Assembly (NCBI RefSeq): GCF_002043095.1
Contig: NZ_MVOC01000044.1
Location: 1-64,000, forward strand
Length of the DNA stretch: 64,000 nt
DNA from: Mycobacterium sp. AT1
GTDB taxonomy: Bacteria; Actinomycetota; Actinomycetes; Mycobacteriales; Mycobacteriaceae
Direction of reading: 5' to 3'
Positions 25,254-34,900 of this stretch are shown one piece after another. The position numbers and the translations under genes were made by a program. Under the pieces are notes generated by a model. The model was not told the DNA's origin. It ran no database searches and was given only the letters and a program-made list of their open reading frames with translations. Each line of letters starts with the position of its first letter. Position 1 is the first letter of the stretch.

Positions 25254-25293
25254 ATGCCCACCTCCGAGCATCGCTCGGGGGTGGGCATTTTCG
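25254..25293 (+). terminator. Rho-independent terminator (ATGCCCACC-type hairpin)
   Basis: The stem ATGCCCACCTCCGAGC / GCTCGGGGGTGGGCAT has 16 base pairs with one T-G wobble, a three-base loop, and a short T-run (TTTTCG) on the plus side. It ends the STAS transcript and may also serve the convergent small-protein gene. A near-identical hairpin occurs after the carboxylic acid reductase gene. Confidence 0.88.
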
Positions 25294-25305
25294 TTGGGCG
25301 GGCTT

Positions 25306-25608
25306 CTAGCAGTCGCCAAAGTGGAGCAGTCCGAGCGGTCCGGTGACGCACGCGCCACCCGGATAGCCGTAGCCGCCGTAGTACGCCGGTGGTGGCGGGG
25401 GACCCCAGCCTCGCCCGCGATCCCACCCGGGACCGCCGCCACCCCAGGGGCCCGGGCCGTGACCCCAACCGCGGTCCTGCGCCCACGCCGAATGCGTCGC
25501 GACGGGGGACGGCGCGGCGTTGGCGACGCCCGACCCCATTCCCAGCGCTGCGACGCCGATGGCTCCTGCGATGGCGGCGCCCGCGGCGATGGCCTTCACG
25601 TCGATCAT
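25306..25608 (-). CDS. Small secreted Gly/Pro/Trp-rich protein
   Basis: A 100-residue exported protein. The signal peptide has the hydrophobic core AIAAGAAIAGAIGVAALGMGSG and a cleavage site after ANAA. The mature part is rich in Gly, Trp, Pro and Tyr (GWGHGPGPWGGGGPGWDRG, then PPPPPAYYGGYGYPGG) and ends with two cysteines, CVTGPLGLLHFGDC, that could form a disulfide. A GAGG site precedes the ATG. Similar small proteins are common in mycobacteria; I know no function. It converges on the STAS transcript. Confidence 0.8.
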   Translation of the reverse strand: MIDVKAIAAGAAIAGAIGVAALGMGSGVANAAPSPVATHSAWAQDRGWGHGPGPWGGGGPGWDRGRGWGPPPPPAYYGGYGYPGGACVTGPLGLLHFGDC

Positions 25609-25856
25609 CTGAACCTCAATCCAAAACCGTTGTGCGATAACGGAAGCGACAATTAATTATGCCGTCTTCCTAATTCTGGACAGTACGCCTCCACCCTCGT
25701 GGAAACGCCGTGCCGGGCCTGTGCAACTTCTCACCCTCCGTGGCGGAATACCTCGAGGTCGGAGCGCGCCGCACCCTGCGTCATTTCGGCGTTTTGTGGG
25801 TATGACGGCACAGCACCACCGAGACGACGACGTCATCACAGGCTGGAGGACCACGC

Positions 25857-27281
25857 ATGGGTTCGACCGAGGGCACCAAGGGTTCGGCGGAGGCCCGAGA
25901 GAAGGCACCCGGCCAGCTGACGGGGGCGGTGGTGATCGTCGCGTTGGTGTCGGCGGTGTCAGGCATGCTCTACGGCTACGACACGGGCATCATCTCCGGA
26001 GCCCTGCTGCAGATCACCAAGGACTTCGGCATCGAAGAGGCCTGGAAACAGGTGATCGCCGCGAGCATCCTGCTTGGTGCCGTCATCGGCGCACTCACCT
26101 GTAGCTACCTGTCCGACAGACGCGGCCGCAAGGGCACCTTGGTGATGCTCGCCGTCGTCTTCGCCGTCGGCTCGATCTGGTGTGCGTTGGCGCCCAACCC
26201 CGTGCTGCTTTCGGTCGGACGGCTCGTCCTCGGCTTCGCCGTCGGCGGTGCCACCCAGACCGCCCCGATGTACGTCGCCGAGCTCGCACCGCCGAAGTAT
26301 CGCGGTCGTCTGGTGCTGTGCTTCCAAATCGCAATCGGCGTCGGCATCGTGATCGCGACCATCGTCGGCGCCTCGGAGTCGATTCCGTGGCGGTGGTCGA
26401 TTGGAGCTGCGGCCGTCCCCGCCGCGCTGATGTTGGTTCTGCTGCTGCGGCTTCCGGAGAGCCCGCGCTGGCTGGTCAAGCGTGACCAGGGCGACGAGGC
26501 ACGGAGCGTGCTCGAGCGGGTCCGACCGTCGGACTACGACGTCGACGGGGAGCTCGACGAGATGGCCGAGCTGGCCCACGAGGAGAAGACGGCCAAGACC
26601 CGCGGCTGGCCGGGACTGCGCGCAGCGTGGGTGCGACCTGCGTTGATACTGGGCTGCGGAATCGCGATCTTCACCCAGCTCAGCGGCATCGAGATGATCA
26701 TCTATTACTCGCCGACGATCTTGACCGACAACGGCTTCTCGGAATCGGTCGCGCTGGAGGTGTCGGTCGCCCTCGGCGTGAGCTATTTGGTGGCTCAGCT
26801 CGTCGGGCTGGCGATCATCGACAAGGTGGGCAGGCGCCGGCTGACCCTCATCATGATTCCCGGTGCGGCGGTCAGCTTGTTCGTTCTCGGGTGGCTGTTC
26901 GTCTCCGGTAACAGCGGACGCGAATCCACCCCGTTCATCATCGCCTGCCTGGTCGTGTTCATGCTCTTCAACGCCGGTGGGTTGCAGCTCATGGGCTGGT
27001 TGACCGGCTCGGAGACCTACCCGCTCGCGGTGCGGCCGGCAGGTACGGCGGTGCAGTCCGCGGCCCTGTGGGGCACGAATCTGCTGATCACCTTGACGCT
27101 GTTGACGCTGATCAGCGGCATCGGTGTCGGGCCGTCGATGTGGCTCTACGGGTTGTTCAACGTCGCAGCCTGGGTCTTCGTCTACTTCCGCATGCCGGAT
27201 CTGACCGGACGAAGCTTGGAGGAGATCGAGTCCAAGCTCAGCGCCGGCAAGTTCACGCCTGCGGACTTTGCGCGCGGCTGA
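25857..27281 (+). CDS. Sugar porter family MFS transporter
   Basis: A 474-residue, 12-segment major facilitator of the sugar:H+ symporter family. Diagnostic motifs: GMLYGYDTGIISGALL in TM1, the loop motif SDRRGRKG after TM2, GFAVGGATQTAPMYVAELAP in TM4-5, RLPESPRWLVKRD before the central loop (PESPRW), QLSGIEMIIYYSPTI in TM7 and DKVGRRRL in the second half. It should import a hexose, pentose or polyol. No catabolic gene is adjacent, so the substrate cannot be inferred. The start follows a GGAGG-like stretch. It stands alone between a secreted-protein gene and a small leaderless gene. Confidence 0.93.
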   Translation: MGSTEGTKGSAEAREKAPGQLTGAVVIVALVSAVSGMLYGYDTGIISGALLQITKDFGIEEAWKQVIAASILLGAVIGALTCSYLSDRRGRKGTLVMLAVVFAVGSIWCALAPNPVLLSVGRLVLGFAVGGATQTAPMYVAELAPPKYRGRLVLCFQIAIGVGIVIATIVGASESIPWRWSIGAAAVPAALMLVLLLRLPESPRWLVKRDQGDEARSVLERVRPSDYDVDGELDEMAELAHEEKTAKTRGWPGLRAAWVRPALILGCGIAIFTQLSGIEMIIYYSPTILTDNGFSESVALEVSVALGVSYLVAQLVGLAIIDKVGRRRLTLIMIPGAAVSLFVLGWLFVSGNSGRESTPFIIACLVVFMLFNAGGLQLMGWLTGSETYPLAVRPAGTAVQSAALWGTNLLITLTLLTLISGIGVGPSMWLYGLFNVAAWVFVYFRMPDLTGRSLEEIESKLSAGKFTPADFARG

Positions 27282-27316
27282 CACGGGCACACCACGGGTT
27301 GGGCGAATCGACAGGT

Positions 27317-27344
27317 TTGGCAAAGGTTGACGTGCGGGTAAATA
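27317..27344 (+). promoter_or_regulatory. Candidate promoter for a leaderless small gene
   Basis: A TTGGCA -35 element and a TAAATA -10 element are 16 bases apart. The -10 ends six bases before the GTG at 27351, exactly where transcription should start, so the mRNA would be leaderless. No ribosome-binding site is present, consistent with this. Confidence 0.5.
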
Positions 27345-27350
27345 GCCTGC

Positions 27351-27521
27351 GTGATCGAACCCGACGACTTCGCGGTCAGCCCGGCCCGGGAGAGCAAACC
27401 CATGTTCACACCGCCGGTCGGCGACCCGTCACTGGAACTCTTCGGACACGGCTGGTCGCCGACCAAGGCCGTCTCGGTCGACGTCGGCTCCTACCGGGGC
27501 AGACACCGCGCCGAGAACTAG
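27351..27521 (+). CDS. Small hypothetical protein, 56 residues, probably leaderless
   Basis: A GTG-initiated open frame begins MIEPDDFAVSPARESKPMFT, continues PPVGDPSLELFGHGWSPTKA and ends in a basic tail RGRHRAEN. The composition is protein-like, with well-spaced hydrophobic and aromatic residues, and a promoter-like pair of hexamers puts the transcription start at the GTG. Its stop overlaps the end of the convergent uvrA-like gene by four bases. I do not recognise a family. Confidence 0.55.
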   Translation: MIEPDDFAVSPARESKPMFTPPVGDPSLELFGHGWSPTKAVSVDVGSYRGRHRAEN

Positions 27522-30037
27522 CGCAGCTTCGCCGCCAGGTAGGGCGCCGTCCTGCTGTCCGCCGCGCCGGCGACGTGCTCAGGCGTCCCCGCCGCGACCA
27601 CCCGGCCGCCGGCGTCGCCTGCGCCCGGACCCAGGTCGATCACCCAGTCCGCTCCCGCCACCACGCCCATGTCGTGTTCGGCGACGACAACGGTGTTTCC
27701 CGCCTCGACCAGCAGGTGCAGTTGGCGCTCCAACAATTCGACGTCGGCCGGATGCAGACCCGTCGTCGGCTCGTCGAGTACGTAGAAGGTGTGTCCGCGG
27801 CGGGACCGCTGCAACTCCGACGCCAACTTGATGCGCTGCGCCTCCCCGCCCGACAATTCGGTGGCGGGCTGCCCGAGTCGCAGGTAGCCCAGTCCGACGT
27901 CTCGCAGCGTGGCGAGACTCCTTGCCGCGGCGGGCACGTCGGCGAGGAACTCCGCGGCCTCGTCCACGGTCATCGCCAAAACGTCGGCGATGGTGCGGTC
28001 GTGATAGCGCACCGTCAACGTCTCCTCGGAGTACCTGGCGCCGTGGCAGGTGGGGCACGGCGCGTAAGTGCCTGGGAGGAAGAGTAATTCGACCGCGACG
28101 AACCCCTCGCCCTGACAGGTCGGACACCGCCCCTCGACCACGTTGAACGAGAAGCGCCCCGCGCTCCAGCCGCGCTTTCGCGCCTCGTCGGTGGCCGCGA
28201 ACGCCTTGCGGACGGCGTCGAACATGCCGGTGTAGGTGGCGAGGTTCGACCGTGGCGTGCGGCCAATGGGCTTTTGGTCGACGATCACCAACCGGTCGAC
28301 CACCTCCACGCCCTCGACGGTCACCCCGACGCTGGCGTCCACGTCGACGTCGGCAACCCCGGCGTCGACGTCGGCGGGATCGGCGTCCTCGGCCTCGGCG
28401 GTGCTGGCGGCCCCCAGATGCCGGGCGACGACGTCACCCACCACCTTGCAGACCAGGGTTGACTTGCCAGATCCGGACACCCCGGTGACGGCGGTGAACA
28501 CCCCTAGCGGGATCTCCACCTCGAGGTCGCGCAGGTTGTGGAAGCACACGCCGCGAAGGCGCAGGGTCTGCGTCGCCACCCGCTTGGCTCGCGGCTCGGA
28601 CACCCCGCCGCCGAACAGGTACCGCCGCGTCACCGACGTCGTCACGTCGGCCAGGCCAGGCACCGGACCGCTGTAGAGCACCTCACCGCCGAGCTCGCCC
28701 GCACCGGGTCCGACGTCGACGATCCAGTCGGCGCGCCGGACGACGTCCATGTCGTGTTCGACGACGAAGAGTGAATTGCCCGCTCGCCGAAGACGATCCA
28801 GCACGTTGAGCAACGGCTCGGCGTCGGCGGGATGCAGCCCGGCCGACGGTTCGTCGAGCACGTAGAGAACCCCGAACAGCCCGGCCCGCAACTGAGTCGC
28901 CAACCGAAGCCGTTGCAGCTCACCGGGTGACACGGTCGGCGTCCGCCGGTTGAGGCTGAGATACCCGAGGCCGAGGTCGACGAGCACCTGAATGCGCGCG
29001 ACGAGATCGGCCGCGATCATCGTGGCCACCTCGGTGAACTCGCCAGACTCGATGGACTCGTAGGCCGCCTCGAAGTCGACGCGGTTGGCCGCGGGCGCAA
29101 GCGCCGCCGCCAGATCGGTCAGCGGCAGCGCCACGAGCTCGGCGATCGTCTTCCCGGCGAAGGTGACGCCGAGCGCCTCCGGCCGCAACCCCGAGCCGCC
29201 GCATACCGGGCATTCGACGGAGTCGACGAACTGCAACACCCGCCTGCGCATCATCGCGCTCTGCGAGTTGGCCAGCGTGTGCCGCACGTGGCGCTCGGCG
29301 CTGGAGAACGTGCCGTTGTAGAAGTAGTCGGCGGTCACCGCGGCACGGTTCGGATGGATCTCCACGGTCGGCTGGTCGTCGGTGAACAGAATCCAGTCAC
29401 GCTTGCGCTTGGGCAGCTTCTTCCACGGCACGTCGATGTCGTGGCCGAGCGTGATCAGGATGTCGCGCAGGTTCTGGCCCTGCCACGCCCCCGGCCAGGC
29501 CGCGACGGCGCCCTCTCGGATCGTCAACGTCGGGTCGGGGACCAACGTCTCCTCGGTGACGCGATGAATTCGACCAAGCCCGTGGCACTCCGGGCACGCC
29601 CCGATCGCGGTGTTCGGCGAGAACGAGTCGGAGTCCAGCCGGATGGTGGCGCCGGGCGGGTAGGTGCCGGCCCGGGAGTAGAGCATCCGGAGCAGGTTCG
29701 ACAGCGTCGTCACGGTGCCGACCGTCGACCGTGAGGTGCCCGCGCCGCGGCGCTGCTGCAGCGCCACCGCGGGGGGCAGACCGGTGATGTCGTCGACCTT
29801 CGGGGCTCCGGCGGGCAACAGCAGTCGGCGGGCATAGGGCGCGACGGATTCGAAGTACCGGCGCTGCGCCTCGGCGTAGACCGTACCGAAGGCCAACGAC
29901 GACTTACCCGACCCCGACACCCCGGTGAACGCGACGAACGCGTCACGTGGTGCGGCCACGTCGACGGTCCTCAGATTGTGGACCTGCGATCCGACGACGC
30001 GGACGAAGGGATCGACGTCTTCGGGTGGCGTTGACAC
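27518..30037 (-). CDS. UvrA-like ABC-type excinuclease subunit (UvrA paralogue)
   Basis: An 839-residue UvrA family ATPase, shorter than the housekeeping UvrA (about 950-970) and of the class II/UvrA2 type. It has two ABC modules: Walker A GVSGSGKSS at residues 39-47 and GVSGSGKST near 519. Signature regions are SPGELQRLRLATQL and LSGGEAQRIKLASEL, with Walker B LYVLDEPSAGLHP and FYVLDEPTTGLHP. Zinc cysteines are CPTCQGEGF and CPTCHGARYS. An Asp/Val-rich low-complexity stretch (about residues 545-570) is inserted after the second Walker A. The start is a GTG giving VSTPPEDVDPF. Paralogues are linked to DNA damage or DNA-binding drug tolerance; its own role is unproved. Confidence 0.9.
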   Translation of the reverse strand: MSTPPEDVDPFVRVVGSQVHNLRTVDVAAPRDAFVAFTGVSGSGKSSLAFGTVYAEAQRRYFESVAPYARRLLLPAGAPKVDDITGLPPAVALQQRRGAGTSRSTVGTVTTLSNLLRMLYSRAGTYPPGATIRLDSDSFSPNTAIGACPECHGLGRIHRVTEETLVPDPTLTIREGAVAAWPGAWQGQNLRDILITLGHDIDVPWKKLPKRKRDWILFTDDQPTVEIHPNRAAVTADYFYNGTFSSAERHVRHTLANSQSAMMRRRVLQFVDSVECPVCGGSGLRPEALGVTFAGKTIAELVALPLTDLAAALAPAANRVDFEAAYESIESGEFTEVATMIAADLVARIQVLVDLGLGYLSLNRRTPTVSPGELQRLRLATQLRAGLFGVLYVLDEPSAGLHPADAEPLLNVLDRLRRAGNSLFVVEHDMDVVRRADWIVDVGPGAGELGGEVLYSGPVPGLADVTTSVTRRYLFGGGVSEPRAKRVATQTLRLRGVCFHNLRDLEVEIPLGVFTAVTGVSGSGKSTLVCKVVGDVVARHLGAASTAEAEDADPADVDAGVADVDVDASVGVTVEGVEVVDRLVIVDQKPIGRTPRSNLATYTGMFDAVRKAFAATDEARKRGWSAGRFSFNVVEGRCPTCQGEGFVAVELLFLPGTYAPCPTCHGARYSEETLTVRYHDRTIADVLAMTVDEAAEFLADVPAAARSLATLRDVGLGYLRLGQPATELSGGEAQRIKLASELQRSRRGHTFYVLDEPTTGLHPADVELLERQLHLLVEAGNTVVVAEHDMGVVAGADWVIDLGPGAGDAGGRVVAAGTPEHVAGAADSRTAPYLAAKLR

Positions 30038-30180
30038 GACGTCAGTGTGGGCGCAGCCTCCACGAGTATCAAATGCCGCACGGACTGGTTGACGAAAGGG
30101 CCACTGCCACAACGGCACTGATCTTGATGAATTTTTCCGAGCTCGCCCCGGAGACACCGCGCCGGTGGCAGGCTCGGGCA

Positions 30181-30444
30181 ATGGCATTCAAACTGACCTA
30201 CTCCGACGGGCAAGAGACCGACTACGACGACGACACGGCATGGGAGGTCGACGACGGCGTCCTCAAGATGGGGCGCCGCGAGGGCGAGTGGTCCGTCCTC
30301 GTCTCACCCAGCCACTGGGCCGTGCTCGAAGTGGGCGGAAACCGGCCGAAGGATCGCGACGACATCGACGAGAAGGACACAGCCGAGAAGGACACGGCCG
30401 ACGAGGACTCCGACGACGAGAAGAAGGACAAGGACGGCGACTGA
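30181..30444 (+). CDS. Small acidic protein with charged repeat tail
   Basis: An 87-residue protein. The first 55 residues, starting MAFKLTYSDGQETDYDDDTA, look like a small beta-rich domain (alternating hydrophobics in WSVLVSPSHWAVLEV). The tail is a highly charged repeat, EKDTAEKDTADEDSDDEKKD, which is probably disordered. An in-frame ATG 18 codons upstream is an alternative start. The gene lies downstream of the divergent uvrA-like gene and upstream of the Holin-X operon. I do not recognise it. Confidence 0.6.
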   Translation: MAFKLTYSDGQETDYDDDTAWEVDDGVLKMGRREGEWSVLVSPSHWAVLEVGGNRPKDRDDIDEKDTAEKDTADEDSDDEKKDKDGD

Positions 30445-30536
30445 CCTGCGGGGACGCCTGCTCGCCGGCAGTCAGGTTTGAGCGAGGCGACAGCGGGAAC
30501 GCCGCCTTGACCGGGAAACCGCGTGAAGGAGGAGTG

Positions 30537-30947
30537 ATGACCGCAGGCTCGACGCCGACCGACAGTGCCTCCACCGGCGAACTGATCACCCAGCTGGCGG
30601 CACAGACGTCGCGACTCGTCCGCGACGAGATTCGGCTGGCACAGAAGGAGTTTCAGGAGTCGGCCAAGCATGCCGGCATCGGTGCCGGATTGTTCAGCGT
30701 CGCAGGCGCATTCGCCGTCTTCGGTGTCGCGACGCTCATTGCGGCTGCCGTGGCCGCCCTCGCCCTCGTCCTCCCCGTGTGGGCGGCCGCCCTCATCGTC
30801 GGGGCCGTGCTGCTCGCCGTCGGCGGTATCGCCGCGCTGACGGGCAAGCGACAGGTGCAAGAGGCGTCACCGGTCCCGCAACGAACGGTCGCGAACGTTA
30901 AGGACGACATCCGCGAAGTGAAGGACGCCACCCATGACCGCACCTGA
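30537..30947 (+). CDS. Holin-X / phage holin family membrane protein (PF07332 type)
   Basis: A 136-residue membrane protein. The N-terminus STGELITQLAAQTSRLVRDEIRLAQKEFQ is the amphipathic helix typical of the actinobacterial Holin-X (Phage_holin_3_6) family. Two transmembrane segments follow, AGLFSVAGAFAVFGVATLIA and WAAALIVGAVLLAVGG. An AAGGAGGAG site precedes the ATG. Despite the name this family is chromosomal and not lytic. It is the first gene of a tight operon with DUF3618 and DUF4235 genes, a combination widespread in actinobacteria and presumed to act at the envelope. Confidence 0.88.
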   Translation: MTAGSTPTDSASTGELITQLAAQTSRLVRDEIRLAQKEFQESAKHAGIGAGLFSVAGAFAVFGVATLIAAAVAALALVLPVWAAALIVGAVLLAVGGIAALTGKRQVQEASPVPQRTVANVKDDIREVKDATHDRT

Positions 30948-31224
30948 CCCCACTCCGCCCGAACCGGGGCCGGACGCAAGCCTCGATGATCTGCAGGCCG
31001 ACATCGAGGAGACCCGGGAAGACCTCGGCGAGACGGCGCAAGCGTTGACCCACAAGCTCGACGTCAAGGCGAGGGCAGGCGACGCGGTCGCCGAGGCCAA
31101 GGAGAAGGTCGTGGAGACAACCACCACGTCCGACGGCTCGGTCAAACCCGCGCTTCCGGTCACCGCCATCGCCGTCGCCGCACTCGTCGTCGGCGTCTTC
31201 TTCTGGCGTCGGAGCAGGCGATGA
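30934..31224 (+). CDS. DUF3618 domain membrane protein
   Basis: A 96-residue protein. The hallmark DUF3618 helix is DLQADIEETREDLGETAQAL, followed by a basic, helical linker (KLDVKARAGDAVAEAKEKV) and one C-terminal transmembrane segment, ALPVTAIAVAALVVGVFFW, ending in RRSRR. It overlaps the Holin-X gene by 14 bases and the DUF4235 gene by four. It probably interacts with its operon partners at the membrane. The function is unknown. Confidence 0.88.
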   Translation: MTAPDPTPPEPGPDASLDDLQADIEETREDLGETAQALTHKLDVKARAGDAVAEAKEKVVETTTTSDGSVKPALPVTAIAVAALVVGVFFWRRSRR

Positions 31225-31514
31225 GCCCCGCCGCGCCGTCGGCCACCGCGAAGATCCTCTACCGCCCGGTGGGTCTGGTCAGCTCGATTCTTGGTGGGCT
31301 GGTGGCCAGCGCCATCTTCAAGCAGATCTGGAAGCGGGCCAGCCCCGGCGACAAGCCGGATCCGCCGACGGCGTTGCAAACCGAGTATCCGTTCAAGGAG
31401 ATCTTGGTGGCGGCCGCCGTGCAGGGTGTCGTGTATTCACTGGTCAAGACCGTGATCGACCGGCAGGGGGCGCGGGCCTTCGAGCGGTGGACCGGCGAGT
31501 GGCCAGGTAGCTGA
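31221..31514 (+). CDS. DUF4235 domain membrane protein
   Basis: A 97-residue member of DUF4235, third gene of the Holin-X operon, with its ATG overlapping the DUF3618 stop (ATGA). It has one N-terminal hydrophobic segment, GLVSSILGGLVASAIFKQIW, and a second, EILVAAAVQGVVYSLVKTVI, joined by a charged loop. The family is confined largely to actinobacteria and has no assigned biochemical role. Coupled translation argues that the three products work together. Confidence 0.87.
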   Translation: MSPAAPSATAKILYRPVGLVSSILGGLVASAIFKQIWKRASPGDKPDPPTALQTEYPFKEILVAAAVQGVVYSLVKTVIDRQGARAFERWTGEWPGS

Positions 31515-31580
31515 CTCGGTCCCAGCAGACGAGAAGTAGATCCACAGCTTGACCGGTGGTCGTCGTGCCACCATCGCACC

Positions 31581-31781
31581 ATGTCGACGACCAACGCTGC
31601 CTTCGCGGTCATCCCGCACGGCGGGCCCGCGATCGCGGTGTTCGTAGGGTCGATCTTCTTCGCCGTCATCGCGGCCGTCGTCGCGATGGAGACAAAGCGC
31701 GCAGCCGTCGGCTGGGCGGTGGCCTCGTTCGTCGTGAGCGCGGTGGTGCTGAGCGCAGGCGTCGACGTCGCGGTGCACTGA
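31581..31781 (+). CDS. Small two-segment membrane protein
   Basis: A 66-residue hydrophobic protein with two predicted transmembrane helices, AIAVFVGSIFFAVIAAVVAM and VGWAVASFVVSAVVLSAGV, separated by a short basic loop (ETKRAA). It follows the DUF4235 gene by 66 bases on the same strand. No strong ribosome-binding site is seen. I do not recognise a family; membrane location is the only inference. Confidence 0.55.
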   Translation: MSTTNAAFAVIPHGGPAIAVFVGSIFFAVIAAVVAMETKRAAVGWAVASFVVSAVVLSAGVDVAVH

Positions 31782-31979
31782 GCGTCGAGTGAGATCGATC
31801 ACCGGCGAGGAAACGACGCGTCGACGACTGCGCCGCTCCGGGGCCTGGCGGCCCGAACGACAAGCCTCCTCACAGTAAGCGTCCAGGAATATTTAGTTTC
31901 GCTAACGTAGTTTTCGGCAGTGGAGCCGACGACGGCACTCGTTGGCGATACGACCACCTGGAATTTTGAGGAGACCCCA

Positions 31980-34900
31980 ATGTCAACTCCCACCACTGCC
32001 CGCGAAGTGCGCCTCTCCCGTCGGTTCGACGAGTTGACCTCGCGGTCGGGTTCCGGCGATCCGCAACTCGTTGCGGCCCAACCCGATCCGGCGGTCACCG
32101 CCGCCATGCAGGGTCCCGACGAGATGCTCGCCGACGTGATCCGCATCGCGATGACCGGCTACGCCGACCGACCCGCACTCGGCCAGCGTGCCGTCGAGTT
32201 CGTCCCCGACGAGTCGGGCCGCACGGTGGCCTCACTGCAGCCCCGATTCGAGACCCTCACCTACCGCGAGACGTGGCAGCGGGTCCGTGCGCTGGCCGAC
32301 GCGCTGGCCGGAAACCCCGTCGAGCCGGGCGACCGCGTCGCAACCCTGGGATTCACCAGCGCCGACTACGCCGTCGTCGACATGGCGCTGCCCCTGACGG
32401 GCGCGGTGTCCGTCCCGCTGCAGACCAGTGCGCCCGTCGCCCAGCTGCATCCGATCATGGTCGAGACCACTCCCGTGGTGATCCTCTCGAGCATGGACCA
32501 CCTCGACGACGCGGTCGAGCTCGCACTCACCGCCCACGCGCCGCAGCGCCTGGTGGTGTTCGACTACCACCCCCAAGTCGACGACCACCGCGAGGCACTG
32601 GAGTCCGCCGCCACCCGACTCGCCGACCTGAAGGTCGACGTCACCACGCTCCAGGACGTCGTCGAGGGCGGCGCCAAGCACTCCGCCGCGACAGAGACCC
32701 GCACGGGCGACGCCGACGCCCTTCGACTGCTGATCTACACCTCTGGCAGCACCGGTGCACCCAAGGGGGCGATGTACACCGACCGCCTGATGGCGAACTG
32801 CTGGCGGGGCTGGTTCAGCCCCGAGTGGGACACCGAGAACAAGCTGCCCGCCATCAGCCTGAGCTTCATGCCCATCAGCCACGTCATGGGCCGCGTGATC
32901 CTCTACTCGACGCTGGGCGCGGGCGGCACGGCCTACTTCGCCGCCAAGAGCGACCTGTCCACACTGCTCGAGGACCTCTCGCTGGTACGTCCGACCAAGC
33001 TCGACTTCGTCCCCCGGATCTGGGAAATGCTGTTCCAGGAAGTCCAAAGCGAGACCGACCGCCGGGCCGGCGGCCTCGACGGCGCCGACCGGGCCGCCGT
33101 CGAGCAGGAGGTCATGGCCGAGCAGCGCACGAGTCTCGTTGGTGGACGCCAGTTCTCGGCGATCACCGGCTCGGCGCCGATCTCACCCGAGCTGCATTCC
33201 TGGATCGAGGACTTCGTCGACGTCCACGTACAGGACGGTTACGGCTCCACCGAGGCCGGCGTCGTGCTCGTCGACGGCGCGATCCGACGGCCACCGGTCG
33301 TCGACTACAAGCTGGTTGACGTCCCCGAGCTCGGCTACTTCGCCACCGATCGCCCCCACCCCCGTGGTGAGCTGTGGGTCAAGACGGCCGACGTCATCCC
33401 CGGCTACTACAAGCGACCCGACGTGACCGCCGAGCTCTTCGACACCGACGGCTGGTACCACACCGGTGACGTCTTCGCGGAGACCGCGCCCGAGCATCTG
33501 TCCTACGTCGACCGCCGCAACAACGTGCTCAAGCTCTCGCAGGGCGAGTTCGTCACCGTCTCCAAACTCGAAGCGGCCTACGGCGGTCATCCATCGGTCC
33601 GCCAGATCTTCGTCTACGGCAACAGCTCTCGCTCATATCTGCTGGCGGTGGTCGTGCCGACCGACGACGTGCTCGCCAGCGTCGGTGGTGACGTCACCGC
33701 GGTGAAGTCGGTGCTGGCCGAGGCGCTGCAGAGCGTCGCAAGGGAGTCCGGGCTGCAGGGCTACGAGATTCCCCGCGACTTCCTCGTGGAGACAACACCG
33801 TTCACGCTGGAGAACGGACTGCTCACGGGCATCCGCAAGCTCGCGCGTCCAAAGCTCAAGGAGTTCTACGCCGAACGGCTCGAGCAGTTGTACGTGGACC
33901 TCGCCGACGGTCAGGCCGACGTGCTGCGCTCCCTGCGGCGCGACGGTGCCCAGCGCCCCGTTGCGGAGACCGTAAGCCGCGCCGCGAGCGCACTGCTCGG
34001 GACCGCTGCCACCGACGTGTCGCCAGACTCGGCGTTCACCGATCTCGGTGGGGATTCGTTGTCTGCGTTGACCTTTGCCAACCTGCTGCACGAAATCTTC
34101 GAGGTCGACGTACCCGTCGGCGTGATCGTGAGTCCGGCCAGCGACCTCGCGTCGATCGCCGCCTACGTCGAAGCGCAGCTGGCCGGCGGCACCAAGCGAC
34201 CGACGTATGACGCGGTCCACGGCCGCGACGCGGTCGAGGTGCACGCCCGCGATCTGACGTTGGAGAAGTTCGTCGACGAGGCCACCATCGCCGCGGCGCC
34301 GTCGTTGCCCAAGCCGTCAGGCGAAGTGCGCACGGTGCTGCTCACCGGTGCCACCGGCTTCCTCGGCCGCTACCTGGCCCTGGACTGGCTTGAGCGGATG
34401 GATCTCGTCGACGGCAAGGTCATCTGCCTGGTGCGGGCCAAGTCCGACGACGACGCGCGGGCCCGACTCGACGCGACGTTCGACAGCGGGGATCCAAAGC
34501 TGTTGCAGCACTACCGCTCCCTGTCCGACCACCTCGAGGTGATCGCCGGCGACAAGGGCGACGCGAATCTCGGCTTGTCGCAGACGACGTGGCAGCGGTT
34601 GGCCGACACCGTCGACCTGATCGTCGACCCGGCCGCCCTGGTCAACCACGTGCTGCCCTACAGCCAGCTGTTCGGGCCTAACGTGGTCGGCACCGCCGAG
34701 CTGATCCGCATCGCCATGACCACCCGCATCAAGCCGTTCGTCTACATCTCGACGATCGGCGTCGGGGACGGCATCGAGCCGGGTCACTTCGTCGAAGAGA
34801 CCGACATCCGGCAGATGAGCGCGGCGCGAAATGTCAACGACGACTACGCAAATGGCTACGGGAACAGCAAGTGGGCAGGCGAGGTGCTGCTGCGTGAGGC

